From Mucor racemosus (Eukaryota; Mucoromycota; Mucoromycetes; Mucorales; Mucoraceae): a stretch of 64,000 bases of DNA. The stretch covers positions 186,001-250,000 of the forward strand of contig JAPEHQ010000021.1 of assembly GCA_027405735.1 (NCBI GenBank), written 5' to 3'. The notes below the pieces were generated by a model. It ran no database searches, had not been told where the DNA came from, and was given only the letters and a program-made list of their open reading frames with translations. Position numbers and translations under genes: made by a program. Numbering within the stretch: position 1 is the stretch's first letter; each line of letters starts with the position of its first letter. Shown here piece by piece: positions 11,461-25,758 of this stretch.

Positions 11461-12690
11461 ATTCAATTAAAAACACTCTGCATTTTTGTTTCAGCAAAAA
11501 ATATTGATTTTTTATCGAGATGATCAAAATAATAGTTTACATTCCAGCTTAAAACTTATGGTAACTGGGTTACAAAATTGACTGAGAAAATGATCGAAAA
11601 GTGATTCAAAAAACAAAATTGTTTAATGGTTCATGAACTGCAAAGTAAGTGGACCTAGCGTATTAAATAGTTTTTGCACAGTCCTAGATTATGCATCTAT
11701 CAAAACAAAATTCAGATAAATGTTTTACATTAAATTTTGCGTGAAATGCGATTGAAAATTTGGAGGTTTTTTGAAATTGAACATTACTTTTTCTAATTAT
11801 GTTTTAAATTTAATTAATTGAGGTAATCCACAGCAAAATTATCTATCGATCAAGCTATTTTTAAATTCTCTATCTGCATTTTGCATAGAGAAAACAACAT
11901 TTTTGTCAATTTTTTTTCAAATTCAGAATTTTGGATGAGGATATACAAGGGAAAAATCGAAGCTAGAATCGAAGGTATCTCTTTGTACATATTTTTGAGG
12001 ATATCTCCATGAAAAATCAATATTTTGAAAAACTCTAAATTGGGTCCGAGAGAGCTTAATGAGCTTAATGACATGAATGCAAAAAAAAATGTTGCTCAAT
12101 TTAGCCAATGTTTTGAAACCTATTATAGAAATGTCCAAAAAAATGAAAAAAAAAATAAAGGTGCACAGAATTTTTTTATACTAAAATATGTTATAGAGCA
12201 TTTTAAAACAAGTAAGTTTCATTATTAGAAAGTGTTAGTATAGTGTAATGTTTTCTAGAGATATGAAGCCCCAAAGTTTTCAATCCATTAGCAGTGAAAT
12301 CTGGGTAAAAAATTTGAAACCTTAGCACTGAAAAATTAATACCAACTGTAAAAAGTAGGATATTTCCGGATACTTATTTTTGGATTAAAGCTGAACATCT
12401 CAGGTACATTGGCATATAATTTTTTCTTAGTGTTATTTAGTGAAAAAAAAAGTAAAGCAGGGACGAAAAGTGAGATCCAGTTTTTAAGGAAAAGCAGTAA
12501 ATTTTGTGTGTTCTTGAGTCTTTCGTGGGATATAAGAGAAATTTAGAAACAGGTAGCATAATGCGATCAATTCATACCTATTTAGCAGCGCCTAGTGTAT
12601 ATCCTAAAAAGTGTTTATTATGAGATCAGCTATAGAAAGAGGGCACGCTCCGATTTTGAAGATTGAAAACTATGAAAATTGAATTTTTGA
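11461..12690 (+). repeat. R2 dispersed repeat, copy a
   Basis: A ~1.2-kb repeat also present, inverted, at 19066-23110 (split by a LINE) and 60178-61378, and partly at 26298-26760. Shared landmarks include ...cattttgcatagagaaaacaacatttttg, ...gaggatatctccatgaaaaatcaatatttt and ...aaagctgaacatctcaggtacattggcatataat. On this strand it carries a frameshifted version of a short reading frame (RELNELNDMNAKK) that is open in the other copies. No terminal inverted repeat was identified. Confidence 0.85.
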
Positions 12691-13559
12691 AAATTCAGAT
12701 TTTACTCGAGTGGATAACTACCAGAAAAATATCATATATTGCAGCAACTAAGGCTATTCTAGCGCTTCAAATACCCCGTCTATATATTTCATGTCGTCTG
12801 CACGCAATTTATTATTTTAATCCCTTAGCCAGTATACCTAGCAATATTTTCGTTAGCAAGCTGAGCTTGCGAGTAAAGGTTTTTAATCCGAAGCTTTATT
12901 AGTACTCACTTCTGTTTTTATATGTTTGTTTTATAGAATTAAACACCTATAACAGGTACAACTTGCCAAGATACAAATACTTGGGGGGTAATCAGAGGCC
13001 TTAAGATCGAATATATTTAATCTTCCCAGCGTATTATTGCGAATTCATTTGTAACTCTGCTACTTAAAAATTGAAATCACACAGCATATTTCCACATTAC
13101 TTCGAAATACATTTCGTTTATTCAAAATTTAGCAACTCTATTGGAAAATGTAGTGCCAGGTATCAGAAGTGTGCTGGTTCTTTTGACACTGTGTGTGAAA
13201 GCGGAGATCGACACTGGAATATTTACAGAGTAAAATTCTTAGGAATTATCATAAATGCAGCAGGCAATACGTTAAGGGTTGGAGTAATTTAGGTTTAATA
13301 AAGCCAAGCTTGTCTATAGATATCATGTGGCCAAGATACTTATTTTATTGACGTTCAACCGTATGATTCCAATATTTAATCATTAAATATCATTCAATCA
13401 GATTTTGTGAACCAGAATAACCACCGCTTACACCCTCTGACTACGACATCTGATACATGTATACTCGATATCAGTTGTATAATGAGAGAAAAACCATTCA
13501 TTCACCTCAAAGTAAAACGTGCTCTACTACAAATTGTTGAATTATACAATGGAACTCTG

Positions 13560-13597
<38 letters not shown>

Positions 13598-13985
13598 CAG
13601 GATTTTAAATTTCAAAATGCTTCTAATGAATGAAATTTACCCAATTGATGTTTGGATAGTGGCCCTAAATCTAAAGGCTACATTAAATTATCACGTTATA
13701 AAATAGATATCCATGTGCATATGAAATTATGACTGTATTAGTGTAACTCAAATGCCATCTATTACTGGATTCCATGTAGAAGGAAACACATTTTCTCTTG
13801 GAATCAAGATACAATAAAACATCTTGTTTTATGCATTAATAAAAATCGTAAAAAAAAAAAACTTTTCGCATGGATGATTTTCAATCAGATAAATATATTT
13901 AACAGAATAATATACATAGTAATTTACAGAAGAGATATAAAGAGAAATTAAGAAATAATAATAAAAAAAAGAGGTATATTAAAAA
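12691..13985. other. Intergenic region with a 37-nt poly(T) tract
   Basis: No gene is supported. A run of 37 T at 13561-13597 could be the poly(A) tail of a minus-strand retroposon, but the sequence beside it (aggattttaaatttc) does not match the LINE 3' end at 20154, so no element is called. Confidence 0.4.
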
Positions 13986-14360
13986 CTAGTATTTTGTTGA
14001 AATTGCCCTTGCTAGTGTTGACGATGATACAGAAGAAGATCTGTCTCGTTTCTTTGATAATGTATTGAGAAAATGTTTGAATTTTGAGCCAGTATGATCT
14101 TTTGCAGTTGAGCCATGTTTTTTTGGAGGTGAATTTGACATGCTTCTAGTATTATCATTATTCTTTTTAGGAATTGCAATAGGTTGTGTATTAGTTGTGG
14201 TAATTGCTTGATCAGTGAATACAGGGTCTGACAATGTCAAAGAAGGCGTAGAATAAACAGAAGATGATGATTGCGATTGTGGAGTAGATGATAATTCCTG
14301 AACCATGGACTGAGATGGATCAATATCAAATCTCTCTGTAAATTTTGAAGTAAAAGACAT
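13986..14360 (-). CDS. Hypothetical Ser/Thr-rich protein
   Basis: Intronless 124-aa ORF starting MSFTSKFTERFDIDPSQS. It is rich in Ser, Thr, Pro and Gln and has a basic C-terminal segment around FKHFLNTLSKKRDRSSS. It looks largely disordered, with many potential phosphorylation sites. The non-random composition and a good ATG argue that it is real, but it has no recognised domain or membrane segment and the family is unknown. Confidence 0.6.
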   Translation of the reverse strand: MSFTSKFTERFDIDPSQSMVQELSSTPQSQSSSSVYSTPSLTLSDPVFTDQAITTTNTQPIAIPKKNNDNTRSMSNSPPKKHGSTAKDHTGSKFKHFLNTLSKKRDRSSSVSSSTLARAISTKY

Positions 14361-15414
14361 AATAAAAAGTGTAGTATAAAGGAATTAAAGGGGAAACAAA
14401 CAGTTAGAAAGTTTGCTTATATATACTTGAATGAGTTTTTTTTTTTTTCACTGACTCGTAACCAATACAAATGCATTGTTTAAACACTGTTTCGAGTATG
14501 CAACTTTATCCATCTCCGCTTGTTCTCCTCTTTCTTCCATCCCGTAGCCTAATTCCATTTCGTTTGAAATATGGGCCATTGAAAGTAAAATGGAAGATTG
14601 TTTCAATACATGTGGCTTCAATAGTATCAATTGCTTATTTTCTATTAAAACTATAATGCAATTACTGCATCTTTGGTCTTGAAATTGAATAAAATCATAG
14701 AAATCAAGATGAATCCAATGGGTTTGTATGGTTGAAATCCAGAACTTTCGAAAGTAACTTGCCAATCTAGATAACTTTCCATGTTACATCATTGCTTTTC
14801 AATTCCAATTTATAATCTAATATTGAATTTTTTAGCATAATTGATGTAATTGCTTGAATTTTATATTATGGATTTCTTTTCTAACGTTTTGCACGTTTTT
14901 CAAAGGAAAATTTGGCGGATTCTATGTTTCATACTGTAGCAGAAAAGAGATATTTGCTCTACATGTCATTCCGGGTACATTTCTCGTTCGTTCTTTCCTT
15001 TTGCCCAATTATACTCTAATATTTTCGAGAAATATGACAGCTACGCACATAAAATTCTATTTTTAACGTTCTCTCTTTTTTTGGCAGAAGTGCGCTTAAA
15101 TGATTTCTATTTCACCAATCATTGGGTGGACTTGGCAAAACCATATTGACCAAATCAAGTAATAAACTTTTGTCATCATTGATCATTGACGTAGATGATT
15201 GAGTCGGTTAAAATGTAATATCAACAGCATGTTTAAAAAAAGCAAATTTTAGTTTATAAAAAGTGTCTACAATATATTTTTTTTAATAAGAAAATCATCC
15301 TATAAATAATCTACAAATAGTGGGGTTGAGGAGGGTGGAAAAAGTTATATGTAATGTTTGAGTTGTGTTGTGTAAGGTAAAAAGGGATATTTAAATCAAT
15401 TAGTTAAAGGTAAT
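14361..15414. other. Intergenic region, no gene seen
   Basis: Lies between the hypothetical gene and the 3' end of the Hsp70 gene. A 105-aa open frame on the minus strand (14448-14765) has no recognised domain or good splice context, so it is not called. Confidence 0.4.
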
Positions 15415-17607
<2,193 letters not shown>

Positions 17608-19065
17608 TTCGAGAACAAGAAAAAGAGTTGAAAAAAAAGGTGGAGAAAGGAAAAAAGAAGAAGGAAAGGCAGAAATCTGAAGGGTCCTTTATATGCCAGG
17701 TACCTTACAAAAAAACTTTGCCGGGGTTGGCTTTAAAGAATAAAAAAACGAGTCTAAATATTCTTTCTTATTCGTCCCGATTCTTTCGAAAGAGCATTCA
17801 ATCCACTGCACTAAGGTAGGCGGGGCTCTTAATAACAGCCAATCTCATCTTGTAACTGTGTACTAGAATATGCTAGCAATTTGGCTTTTGTCACAATTGC
17901 CTTTTAGAGACAGAATCCTTAAATGTTATCCTTGTTTGAATATATTTAAATGATTTATCCATGATTACATTGAATTCAAGTAAATACGATTGTTGCTTTG
18001 GCATATCATTGTATCAAATTACTACTTTTTTTTTCCTTTTTAAACATGGGGGGGAGGTAATTATTCATCGGGATTATCATCGAGAGAAATCCGCAGTTGC
18101 AATATATCCAAACGAAATCAAAATGGAAAAGGATAAAATTCGATTAAAACGCCTCCTATCACTGTCAACTACAAGTTTCCTAATGTCCCCTTGAAGGTTT
18201 TATTGTTATCCACCTTGAAAAAGAAGTAGATTAAAGTATACTCTTCTACATGGTTACACGGCCCTACAGAGGGTGCTAAATATCTGGGTTACTTTTCCAG
18301 TTTCATGGACCTTTTTTGCCCATCAAATTATTGGAAAACCGTGGGGATTCTGGATTTCAACGAATTGAAAGACTTTTTCGTAGCTGTAGTTTTGAAATAA
18401 TTTTGCTATTCTTGTAGTCATATATCATGAACATTTATTCCATATAAATTTGGGTAACTACTTATTATATATCATGACCAGCAATTTTCGTATTTTGAGA
18501 CATTGGAGTGGAAAAGATCGAAACCTGATAAAATATCAGCCGCTCGAGAAAGAAAATATTCCATTTTTCAATATAAATGTACATACCTTTTATGCGACAT
18601 ATTTGATTTTGAGGCAGTTAAATAGACAGTACTTTGTATTCGAATATATTTTATATAACTACATATTCCATCCTTAGTACACAGCCTTGCTTCAGAGTTT
18701 ATAAGCTTTTCATATCTTTAAAATTAAGATGATTCATTATTACTTTTGTATGCAGCAGAGTATCACTGGACCATATTTAGTGAAGCCGCTTTAAATTAAT
18801 TTAGAGATGAATGATTATCTATGCAGCATGAAAAGTAACTGTGTGTTGCTCAAATTTTTTATTATGAGTCTTAGAAGAAAAAACAGATCCTGTATCATTG
18901 ACGTATCTTAGAACACATAATTTAAAAATCGGAGCGTGAGAATTTTTTAGCATGTTACATCCAAAACAAAATGTGAGAGTGGACTATTAGATGCTATATA
19001 ACATCTAGGTAAAGGAATATTTGTATTAGAACATGCTAAATCTGTTGAAAAAAAAAAAAAGGAAT
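17608..19065. other. Hsp70 upstream region and intergenic DNA
   Basis: About 1.46 kb with no supported gene. TTC/GAA-like short motifs occur near 17760-17800 (TTCTTTCGAAAG) but not in the 5-bp phase of a classical heat-shock element. Confidence 0.4.
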
Positions 19066-20137
19066 CGTTTAAAATTCAATTTTCATAGTTTTCAATCTTC
19101 ATAATTGCAGTGCCTCAATATTTTCTAATAATTGGCTCATACATTATACTATACACATTCAGAGATATATCTCAGACGCTGCAAAATAGATATAAATTGA
19201 TCGTATTAAAATACCTAATCTTAAATTTCAAAAACACGAACAATTCCTTGCTTTTATCTTAAAAACTGGATCTTATTTTTCATCTCTGTTATACTTTTTT
19301 TTCCCACTAATTAACACCAAGAAAAAAGTATATGTTAATGTACCTGAGATGATCAACTTTAATCTAAAAATAAGTACCCAAAAATATCCTATTTTTTGCA
19401 GTTGGTATTAATTTTTCAGTGCTAATGTTTCAGATTTTTTACGCGTATTTCACTGCTAATGGATTGAAAACTTTGAGGCTTCATATCTCCAGAAAACATT
19501 AAGCTATACTAACACTTTTTAATAATGAAACCTGCTTGTTTTAAAGAGCTCTATAACATATTAAAATATAAAAACATTCTGAGCACTTTTATTTTTTTTC
19601 ATTTTTTTGGACATTTCTATAGTAGATTTCAAAATATTGGCTAAATTGAGCAACATTTTTTTTGCATTCATGTCATCCAGCTCGTTGAGCTCTCTTAGAT
19701 CCAATTTAGAGTTTTTCAAAATATTGATTTTTCGTGGAGATATCCTCAAAAATGTATACAAAAAGGTACCTCCATTTCTGGCGTCCATTTTCCCCTTGTA
19801 TACCCTCATCCCAAATTCTGAATCTGAAAAAAAATTGGACAAAAATGTTATTTTCTCTACGAATAATGCAGCTAAAAAGTTTTGCAGTAGCTCGATCGAT
19901 AGATAAATTTTTTGCGCATCATTTCAATTTATTATATCTCAAATATGCTTATTAAAAGTGATGTGTATCTTCAAAAAACCTTCAAAATTTCAATTTCATT
20001 TTATGCAAAATTTAATGTGAAATATTTTTCTGATTTTTATTTAGATTGATGCAGAAGTCAAAACTGTACAAAAACTACTTAATACGCTAAGTCAACTTAC
20101 TTTGCGGCTCATGAGCCATTAAACGATTCTGTTTTTT

Positions 20138-22940
20138 TTTTTTTTTTTTTTTTAAATTGTTTTATTAATTGCTCCGTGTACAATTTGAGTAGGAGTTCTA
20201 ATTGAAGAGGCGGGCGCAATGAAGATTTTCATTATTATTTAGTATATAGAAGGCAATAATGTTTAGAAAGGAAAAGGTAATAAAGAAAAGAAAAATTAAC
20301 TAGCAAACTACGAAAAAGAAGGAAAAATCGAAATAGAAGCACAAATGGCAAGAAGAACCAGGTAAGGGTTTTACAGGATGTTATGGCATTGATCCTCGTC
20401 AATCATTTGATGAATGGAGAGTCGAATGCTAGCCAGAATCGCTTTAGGTGAGACCGGAACCTGATTAAAAATGAACCGCATATGAGCGAGCCATACTTGG
20501 GACAGAGAGATGATGAGAACCTTATATGAATCTATGCCCTTAATTTGGCAGTACCAGAGGTATGAGAAATCAAGGGTAAGAAAGGCTGTTTTGATATCAG
20601 ATATAGAAGTGGTAGGCCACAGAAACTCGAAGATGACTCCTTGCCATATCTTTTCCTTAGTAGGGCAATGGAAGAGGAGATGGGAAGAGGAATCAGTAGC
20701 TATATTGCAGACGGGACAAAGAGGAGAGTCAAAAACACTAGGCATAATAAAATGAAGGTAACCACGATTGGGAATGCAGCCATTGATCAAGCGATATATA
20801 ACATTTCGTTGAACAACGGTGAAGGACAAAGACCAAAAGTATTTCCACCTTGCCGATGTTATATTACGAAGAGATTCAGGAGCGATTTGTGAGGCCTGAA
20901 AGACTGATCTGAAAAGCTTGGCCGAGACCGTAGTAGTAGCAACAGATTGAGTATCATTGATAGACAAGCACTGTACAAAAGGAGTAAACGATATATTGGG
21001 GTCAGCAACCGAAGCTTGACGGCACAAAGGAAGGAAGTAGGGTTGAAATTTAAAGTTACCCGAAGTCAAACCTCTATAAACCGTCTTCGGAGCACGTTTC
21101 CATGTCTGTAGCTCAGGATCTCTTGGATGTTTCCAATGAAGAGAGTTCAGAGTAAGATCGTAATAAAATATATCAGAGACCTTCATCTGTTTAACCTTGG
21201 CAGGAATAGACCAGGAAGAAGTAGGAGGCACATATAACGCAGCTTGTAGAGGCAGGATCAAGGCAGTAGCTGGACTAATTTGAGCCTGATCAAAAGACCG
21301 AGGGAAAAGATCTATGGCCCTATATATCATATCAATCGAACCTGTCCGTAGTTTCCTCAAACTTTGAGTTCGAGTACACGGGAAAAGTAATGGAATATGA
21401 TGAAGCTGGCATTGATTGACATTACGAATATGATGACGGAGCAAATAGTAAACTGGATGATTGTCAATGGCGGTTGAATCTAAATGAAGTAGTGGTTGAA
21501 TCCACCTAAAATAAAGGGCAGAAGATTGGAGCTGAATGTCGATAACACCGAGACCCCCTTGAGCTTTAGGGAGCGTCCAGATCTTCCACGGAATGACAGG
21601 AAAGATGCCTTGCTTCAAAAATTGGATAGCGATCGACCGAAGCCGACGGAAATCATCTTTAGTGAGAGGGGTAACCCGCAAGATATACCACAATTTAGAC
21701 AAAATTAACGAATTCAGCACTGTAGCTCGACCAACCACTGATAAAGAGCGAGTAGAGTGTAACAGAACCACCGATTTCAACTTGGCGACTAATCCTGCCA
21801 TATAATTTAGTCTTTGGATTCTACTTTGAATAAGAGGAAAACCAAGATAAATGAGAGGGCTATCATCTTCGACTGAATGCAAATGACGAATCTGGAGTTG
21901 AGTCAAAGGACGTCGCCAATATCCCCATGTGTCTCTCCCCGAAACTGAAAATGCTTCAACTTTGTCATTGTTAAACTTAGCATTAGAAGCCGTACAAAAT
22001 AACTTCATATACAAAGCAAGGCGAGTCAAATCATGTTGATCGTGTACAAAAACCAGGGCATCATCCGCATAGCACAGTACTTTAGTCCTGAGGGAACCCA
22101 CCAGATAGCCTTGATATTCTTGATCTGCAATAATTGAAAGTAAAAAGGGTTCAAAAGCCAAATTATATAGAATGGGTGATATAGGATCACCTTGCTTGAG
22201 ACCTCTTAGTTTAGGCACCTCCGTAGTAAAATGACCATTGATATTGATTTTAATCACATTTTTTGACATGAGGTTATAAACACAAGTAATCAATTTTCTA
22301 GGAAAACCAAACTTCTGCAGCACCATCTTGAGATATTCCAAATTCACTCGATCATATGCTTTCTCTTGATCCAGAAGAAGACCTATATCCTGATCTAAAG
22401 TATCAAAAGACGGATCATCTTCTTGTTGCTCTACTATGGTCCATTTCCGCTGAGCGTCCTCCATAATGAGTTGACAAAGCAAGCCATTCTCTGCAATGAA
22501 TCGACCCGGGATAAATCCGAGCTGATGTCTACTAATGAGATCTTGAGAAACAAACATTATCCGACTATTAACAATCCGAGTGAACAGTTTATAATCTGTG
22601 TTGGCTAATGATAAGGGTCTATAATTTTTCATATCAGCAGAGTCACCTTTCTTATATAGTAATGTCATCAAGGATTCATTCCAAGATTTTGGAAATTTGC
22701 CTTTATTCAACGCCTCATTGTAAACCACCGAGATAAGATCTTGATATGGAGGAAACCTCATTACTAGATGCAATATTTCATAAGGTAACCCATCAGGACC
22801 AGGACTACTACGTCGTGGTGTACGTTTACTTTCATCCAAAATGTCTTCAAGGGAAATTGATTCCATCAGCTCATCCTTTTGAGATTTTGAAATTTTCAAA
22901 TGTCGAGGAATTGAGCGAAGCAGAGTACGAGCTGCGCCCT
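20138..22940 (-). mobile_element. 5'-truncated LINE with poly(A) and 13-bp target duplication
   Basis: Non-LTR retrotransposon inserted in R2. The duplication gattctgtttttt is present at 20125-20137 and again at 22941-22953. The left copy merges with a T-run (minus-strand poly(A)) to 20153. The 5' end is cut inside the linker before the reverse transcriptase, so the endonuclease domain is missing. The remaining ~2.8 kb is open throughout, so the insertion is fairly young. Confidence 0.93.
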
Positions 22941-22971
22941 GATTCTGTTTTTTGAATCGTTTTTCATCCAT
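20371..22971 (-). CDS. LINE reverse transcriptase (ORF2 C-terminal part)
   Basis: 866-aa uninterrupted frame. Reverse-transcriptase blocks in order: SSPGPDGLPYEIL, NYRPLSLANTDYK, LLLDQEKAYDRV (catalytic Asp), LRGLKQGDPISPILYNLAF and CYADDALVFV (Y301-A-D-D). Past the thumb region there is a C-terminal zinc-knuckle-like CPVCNIATDSSSHLLFHC. This arrangement is that of LINE ORF2 proteins. The N-terminal APE-type endonuclease is absent because the element is 5'-truncated. The first codons (MDEKRFKKQN) come from the flanking R2 repeat and target duplication, not from the LINE. The frame therefore has an accidental start and is probably not functional as a transposition gene, though the polymerase motifs are intact. 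Confidence 0.92.
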   Translation of the reverse strand: MDEKRFKKQNQGAARTLLRSIPRHLKISKSQKDELMESISLEDILDESKRTPRRSSPGPDGLPYEILHLVMRFPPYQDLISVVYNEALNKGKFPKSWNESLMTLLYKKGDSADMKNYRPLSLANTDYKLFTRIVNSRIMFVSQDLISRHQLGFIPGRFIAENGLLCQLIMEDAQRKWTIVEQQEDDPSFDTLDQDIGLLLDQEKAYDRVNLEYLKMVLQKFGFPRKLITCVYNLMSKNVIKININGHFTTEVPKLRGLKQGDPISPILYNLAFEPFLLSIIADQEYQGYLVGSLRTKVLCYADDALVFVHDQHDLTRLALYMKLFCTASNAKFNNDKVEAFSVSGRDTWGYWRRPLTQLQIRHLHSVEDDSPLIYLGFPLIQSRIQRLNYMAGLVAKLKSVVLLHSTRSLSVVGRATVLNSLILSKLWYILRVTPLTKDDFRRLRSIAIQFLKQGIFPVIPWKIWTLPKAQGGLGVIDIQLQSSALYFRWIQPLLHLDSTAIDNHPVYYLLRHHIRNVNQCQLHHIPLLFPCTRTQSLRKLRTGSIDMIYRAIDLFPRSFDQAQISPATALILPLQAALYVPPTSSWSIPAKVKQMKVSDIFYYDLTLNSLHWKHPRDPELQTWKRAPKTVYRGLTSGNFKFQPYFLPLCRQASVADPNISFTPFVQCLSINDTQSVATTTVSAKLFRSVFQASQIAPESLRNITSARWKYFWSLSFTVVQRNVIYRLINGCIPNRGYLHFIMPSVFDSPLCPVCNIATDSSSHLLFHCPTKEKIWQGVIFEFLWPTTSISDIKTAFLTLDFSYLWYCQIKGIDSYKVLIISLSQVWLAHMRFIFNQVPVSPKAILASIRLSIHQMIDEDQCHNIL

Positions 22972-23225
22972 TTTTTAGAATAAATTTTGGAACTCCATTA
23001 TGATAGATTATAAGCTGTGATAAAAAATATTATTTTGGTTATCTCGACGAAAAATCAATATTTTTTGCTAAAACAAAAAATGCAGAGTAGCAATCAATTA
23101 GATCTATCTTGTGAATACAGAAATTAAGCCCTGAATAGTAACTTTTAAGTTTTACAAAATAATAAACTAATATTTACAACTGTAGAAAATAAAGAAAAAA
23201 ATCCCATCCTTCTGAATATTGATCC

Positions 23226-23757
23226 TGTTGTATTCCACCTACTAGTATCATACGTTATCACCTTCTACAGTATCAATGCATCTTACAATCTATTGACTAC
23301 GACATGTATTGAAGTGCAAGTCTTGATATCGGATATAAGAAACTCCTAGCATACCAAGTTTAATCCAGTAATTACCAAGAACGCTTGGACTTCAATTATG
23401 ACACCACATTATTTCATCCCAGCAGTTAACCAATCAAGTAGCTATCAAATCAATATCCAAGCATATTTAGCGCAGCATTGAAACAAAACAACTCACAAGC
23501 TCTGCAAGAACGGTTAAATTATGATTGATTCATTTCAATCCATAGATTACTATCAAACAGATCTAATGGTTCAATAGTGCCTTAAATTATTATATCTCAG
23601 GATCTCAATGTCAAATCAATATAAAAGGCCATACTTTTATATCTAAATAAACGATATCTTGTTTTTATTACACAGTTGAAGAACTGATTAATTACTCATT
23701 CTTTTATAATTGTATTCTTTTTTAAGTACTATTTATCAATCCTGAAAATATACAACA
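23226..23757 (+). mobile_element. Solo LTR, family C, copy 1
   Basis: 532 bp, TGTTGTATTCC...AATATACAACA, flanked by a perfect 5-bp duplication gatcc (23221-23225 and 23758-23762). It contains promoter- and poly(A)-like AT motifs such as caatataaaagg and tctaaataaacg. No coding region is attached. Confidence 0.93.
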
Positions 23758-24278
23758 GATCCAATTAATCTTCACTTATGCATGATAATAGATTTAAATA
23801 TATCTTGTATAAAAGTTTATGCTTCTATTTTCACAAATAACTGTGAATTGAGAAAACCATCAACAAAACATAATATTTCTGTGCAATAAAACCACCTGCT
23901 GTGTCGTATATTTTCATGTTTGATGAATAATACCTAAAAAAGAATACAATTAAAAAAGAATGAGTAATGAATTATTTCTTCAACTGTGTAATAAAAACAA
24001 GATATCGTTTATTTAGATATAAAAGTATGGCCTTTTACTGTATATTGATTTGACATTGAGATCCTGAGATATAATTTAAGGCACTATTGAACCATTAGAT
24101 CTGTTTGATAGTAATCTATGAATTGAAATGGATCAATCATTATTTAACCGTGCTTGCAGAGCTTGTGAGTTGTCTTGTTTCAATGCTGCGCTGAATGTGC
24201 TTGGATGTTGATTTGATAGCTACTTGATTGGTTAACTGCTGGGATGAAATAATATGGTGTCATAATTGAGGTCCTAGC

Positions 24279-24629
24279 TGATTTATCAAAATATGTTTAG
24301 GTTAAATAAAATTAGAAATTTAATCAAGTAAAGAAATATCGTTTATTGGAATGAAATTAATAGGTTTATATATTATTTGATTTGGGGAATTAATGGTGTG
24401 ATAAGGTAGTTTAGATGTTATTTAGTAGTAATGTGTTATGTTGGTATATCTTGTTGGAATATCACACTGGCGTATTATGCTTTTGTACTCATGCTTCTAT
24501 ACCATGCTTCTATACCATGCTTTTAGGAGCATTGTATAGTTAATATTTAATTAAGGAACTTCCGGTTTCGGATCTGTTATTGTTTACTTTTTTGGATTTG
24601 ACATGATCCGGTTTAAGAATGATACATCA
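24279..24629. mobile_element. Solo LTR, family F, nested in the family C LTR
   Basis: 351 bp, TGATTTATC...GATACATCA, with a perfect 5-bp duplication ctagc (24274-24278 and 24630-24634). The host family C sequence continues across it when compared with 41120-41150. Confidence 0.88.
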
Positions 24630-24826
24630 CTAGCGTTCTTGATAATTGTTGGATAAACTTAGTATGTTAGGAGCTTCTTATATCCGGTAGCAAGGCTGCT
24701 TTGCACTTCAATACATCATGTCGTAGTGAATTGATTGTGATATACCAGAAGTTTACCCAGATGTAGAAATCCAGGAACAACTATTAAAATCCAACATGGA
24801 ATGACATTTACTGTAGTAACTCATCA

Positions 24827-25758
24827 TGTTGTAAATGTAGATAATAAAGAAAGATAAGTACGTGAGAATTGGTCAATCTTTATTAAATATAAAAACGAGG
24901 TAGGGAAATCAAATGAAGGGTGAATGTCTACTGCTGCTATCTATATTTGATTTAAGGATTGCTTACACACCTGTCTAGAGCAGTGTTCTCATACTAAAAT
25001 TTAGTGTCATTCCTCACTTATGCTAATGTAATTATATTCAGATATAGATGATCAGTCTAAAGTCTTTAGCTGCTCTTGGCAACACTAATTATTAGTACAG
25101 TCGTGATTCGATTTAGTGGGATCGTTGGGAGGAGGGAGAAAAGTGTCCACTAAATCGAATAAATCATTTTCCGTAATATTGGATCAAAAAATAAGAATAT
25201 AAAGGCGTTACTAGTTTATAGTATTAAATAATATTTTTAATAAAAACTTTTCATATTCGAGTAACTGAATTGAACAGTGGATAACAAGAAATTTAATAAA
25301 AGACTGAGGTAAATTAGGCTCGTGATTTAGTTACTCTCCATACTTCTTCTAATTTCATGGCTACCAGATCAAGCTATTGCCGGCTAAATACAGTTTTATC
25401 CAATAGTATTTATATTTTACTAATATAGTGGACTGGTAGAAACGAGATTGTCCACTATCCACTGAATCGATTCAGTGGATTTAGGCAGTAAAATTATGAA
25501 AAAAAAAACGGGAGATTTCAAACTGTCCATTAAATCGAAAATCCGTTATTTATGAGTCCACTAAATCGAATCACGACTGTATTCTTTATTTTCTATCTTT
25601 TATTGTAAGTCTAAATTATCAGAGCTTAGCTTATGTGATTATCAGGGTAATCAATTATAGTGTTTATATGACACCACATATGCTAAATATATTAAGGCAT
25701 AGTTTATTGTCATATTTAAACTACGATTTCAAGTACATTTATATATGCAAATACAACA
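24827..25758. mobile_element. Solo LTR, family G, nested in the family E LTR and itself carrying a MITE
   Basis: Termini TGTTGTAAATG...CAAATACAACA. The insert divides the family E sequence at ...gtaactcat / ctcatactaaatg, so a ctcat duplication is visible if two or three extra bases are allowed at the ends. Without the MITE it is ~448 bp. Confidence 0.7.
25098..25579 (-). mobile_element. TA-flanked MITE with CAGTCGTGATTCG termini, copy 2
   Basis: 482 bp with the same perfect ends as copy 1 at 8065-8560, in the opposite orientation, flanked by TA (25096-25097 and 25580-25581). It contains the same internal palindrome CCACTGAATCGATTCAGTGG. It is the innermost element of the nest. Confidence 0.92.

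Larger units (their letters stand above)
19066..23110 (-). repeat. R2 dispersed repeat, copy b, split by a LINE
   Basis: R2 in inverted orientation: the left part is 19066-20137 and the right part 22941-23110. Joined, they reproduce the order seen in the uninterrupted copies. Within the left part a minus-strand frame (19561-19842) is open and reads MRVYKGKMDARNGGTF...RELNELDDMNAKK, matching the frame at 60614-60937. Confidence 0.88.

Noticed and set aside
14448..14765. 105-aa minus-strand frame upstream of the Ser/Thr-rich gene
   Set aside because: Composition is not clearly random, but no domain, no splice partners and no overlap with conserved motifs; insufficient to call.
17760..17800. 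Possible heat-shock element upstream of mitochondrial Hsp70
   Set aside because: TTC and GAA units are present but not in the required alternating 5-bp phase.
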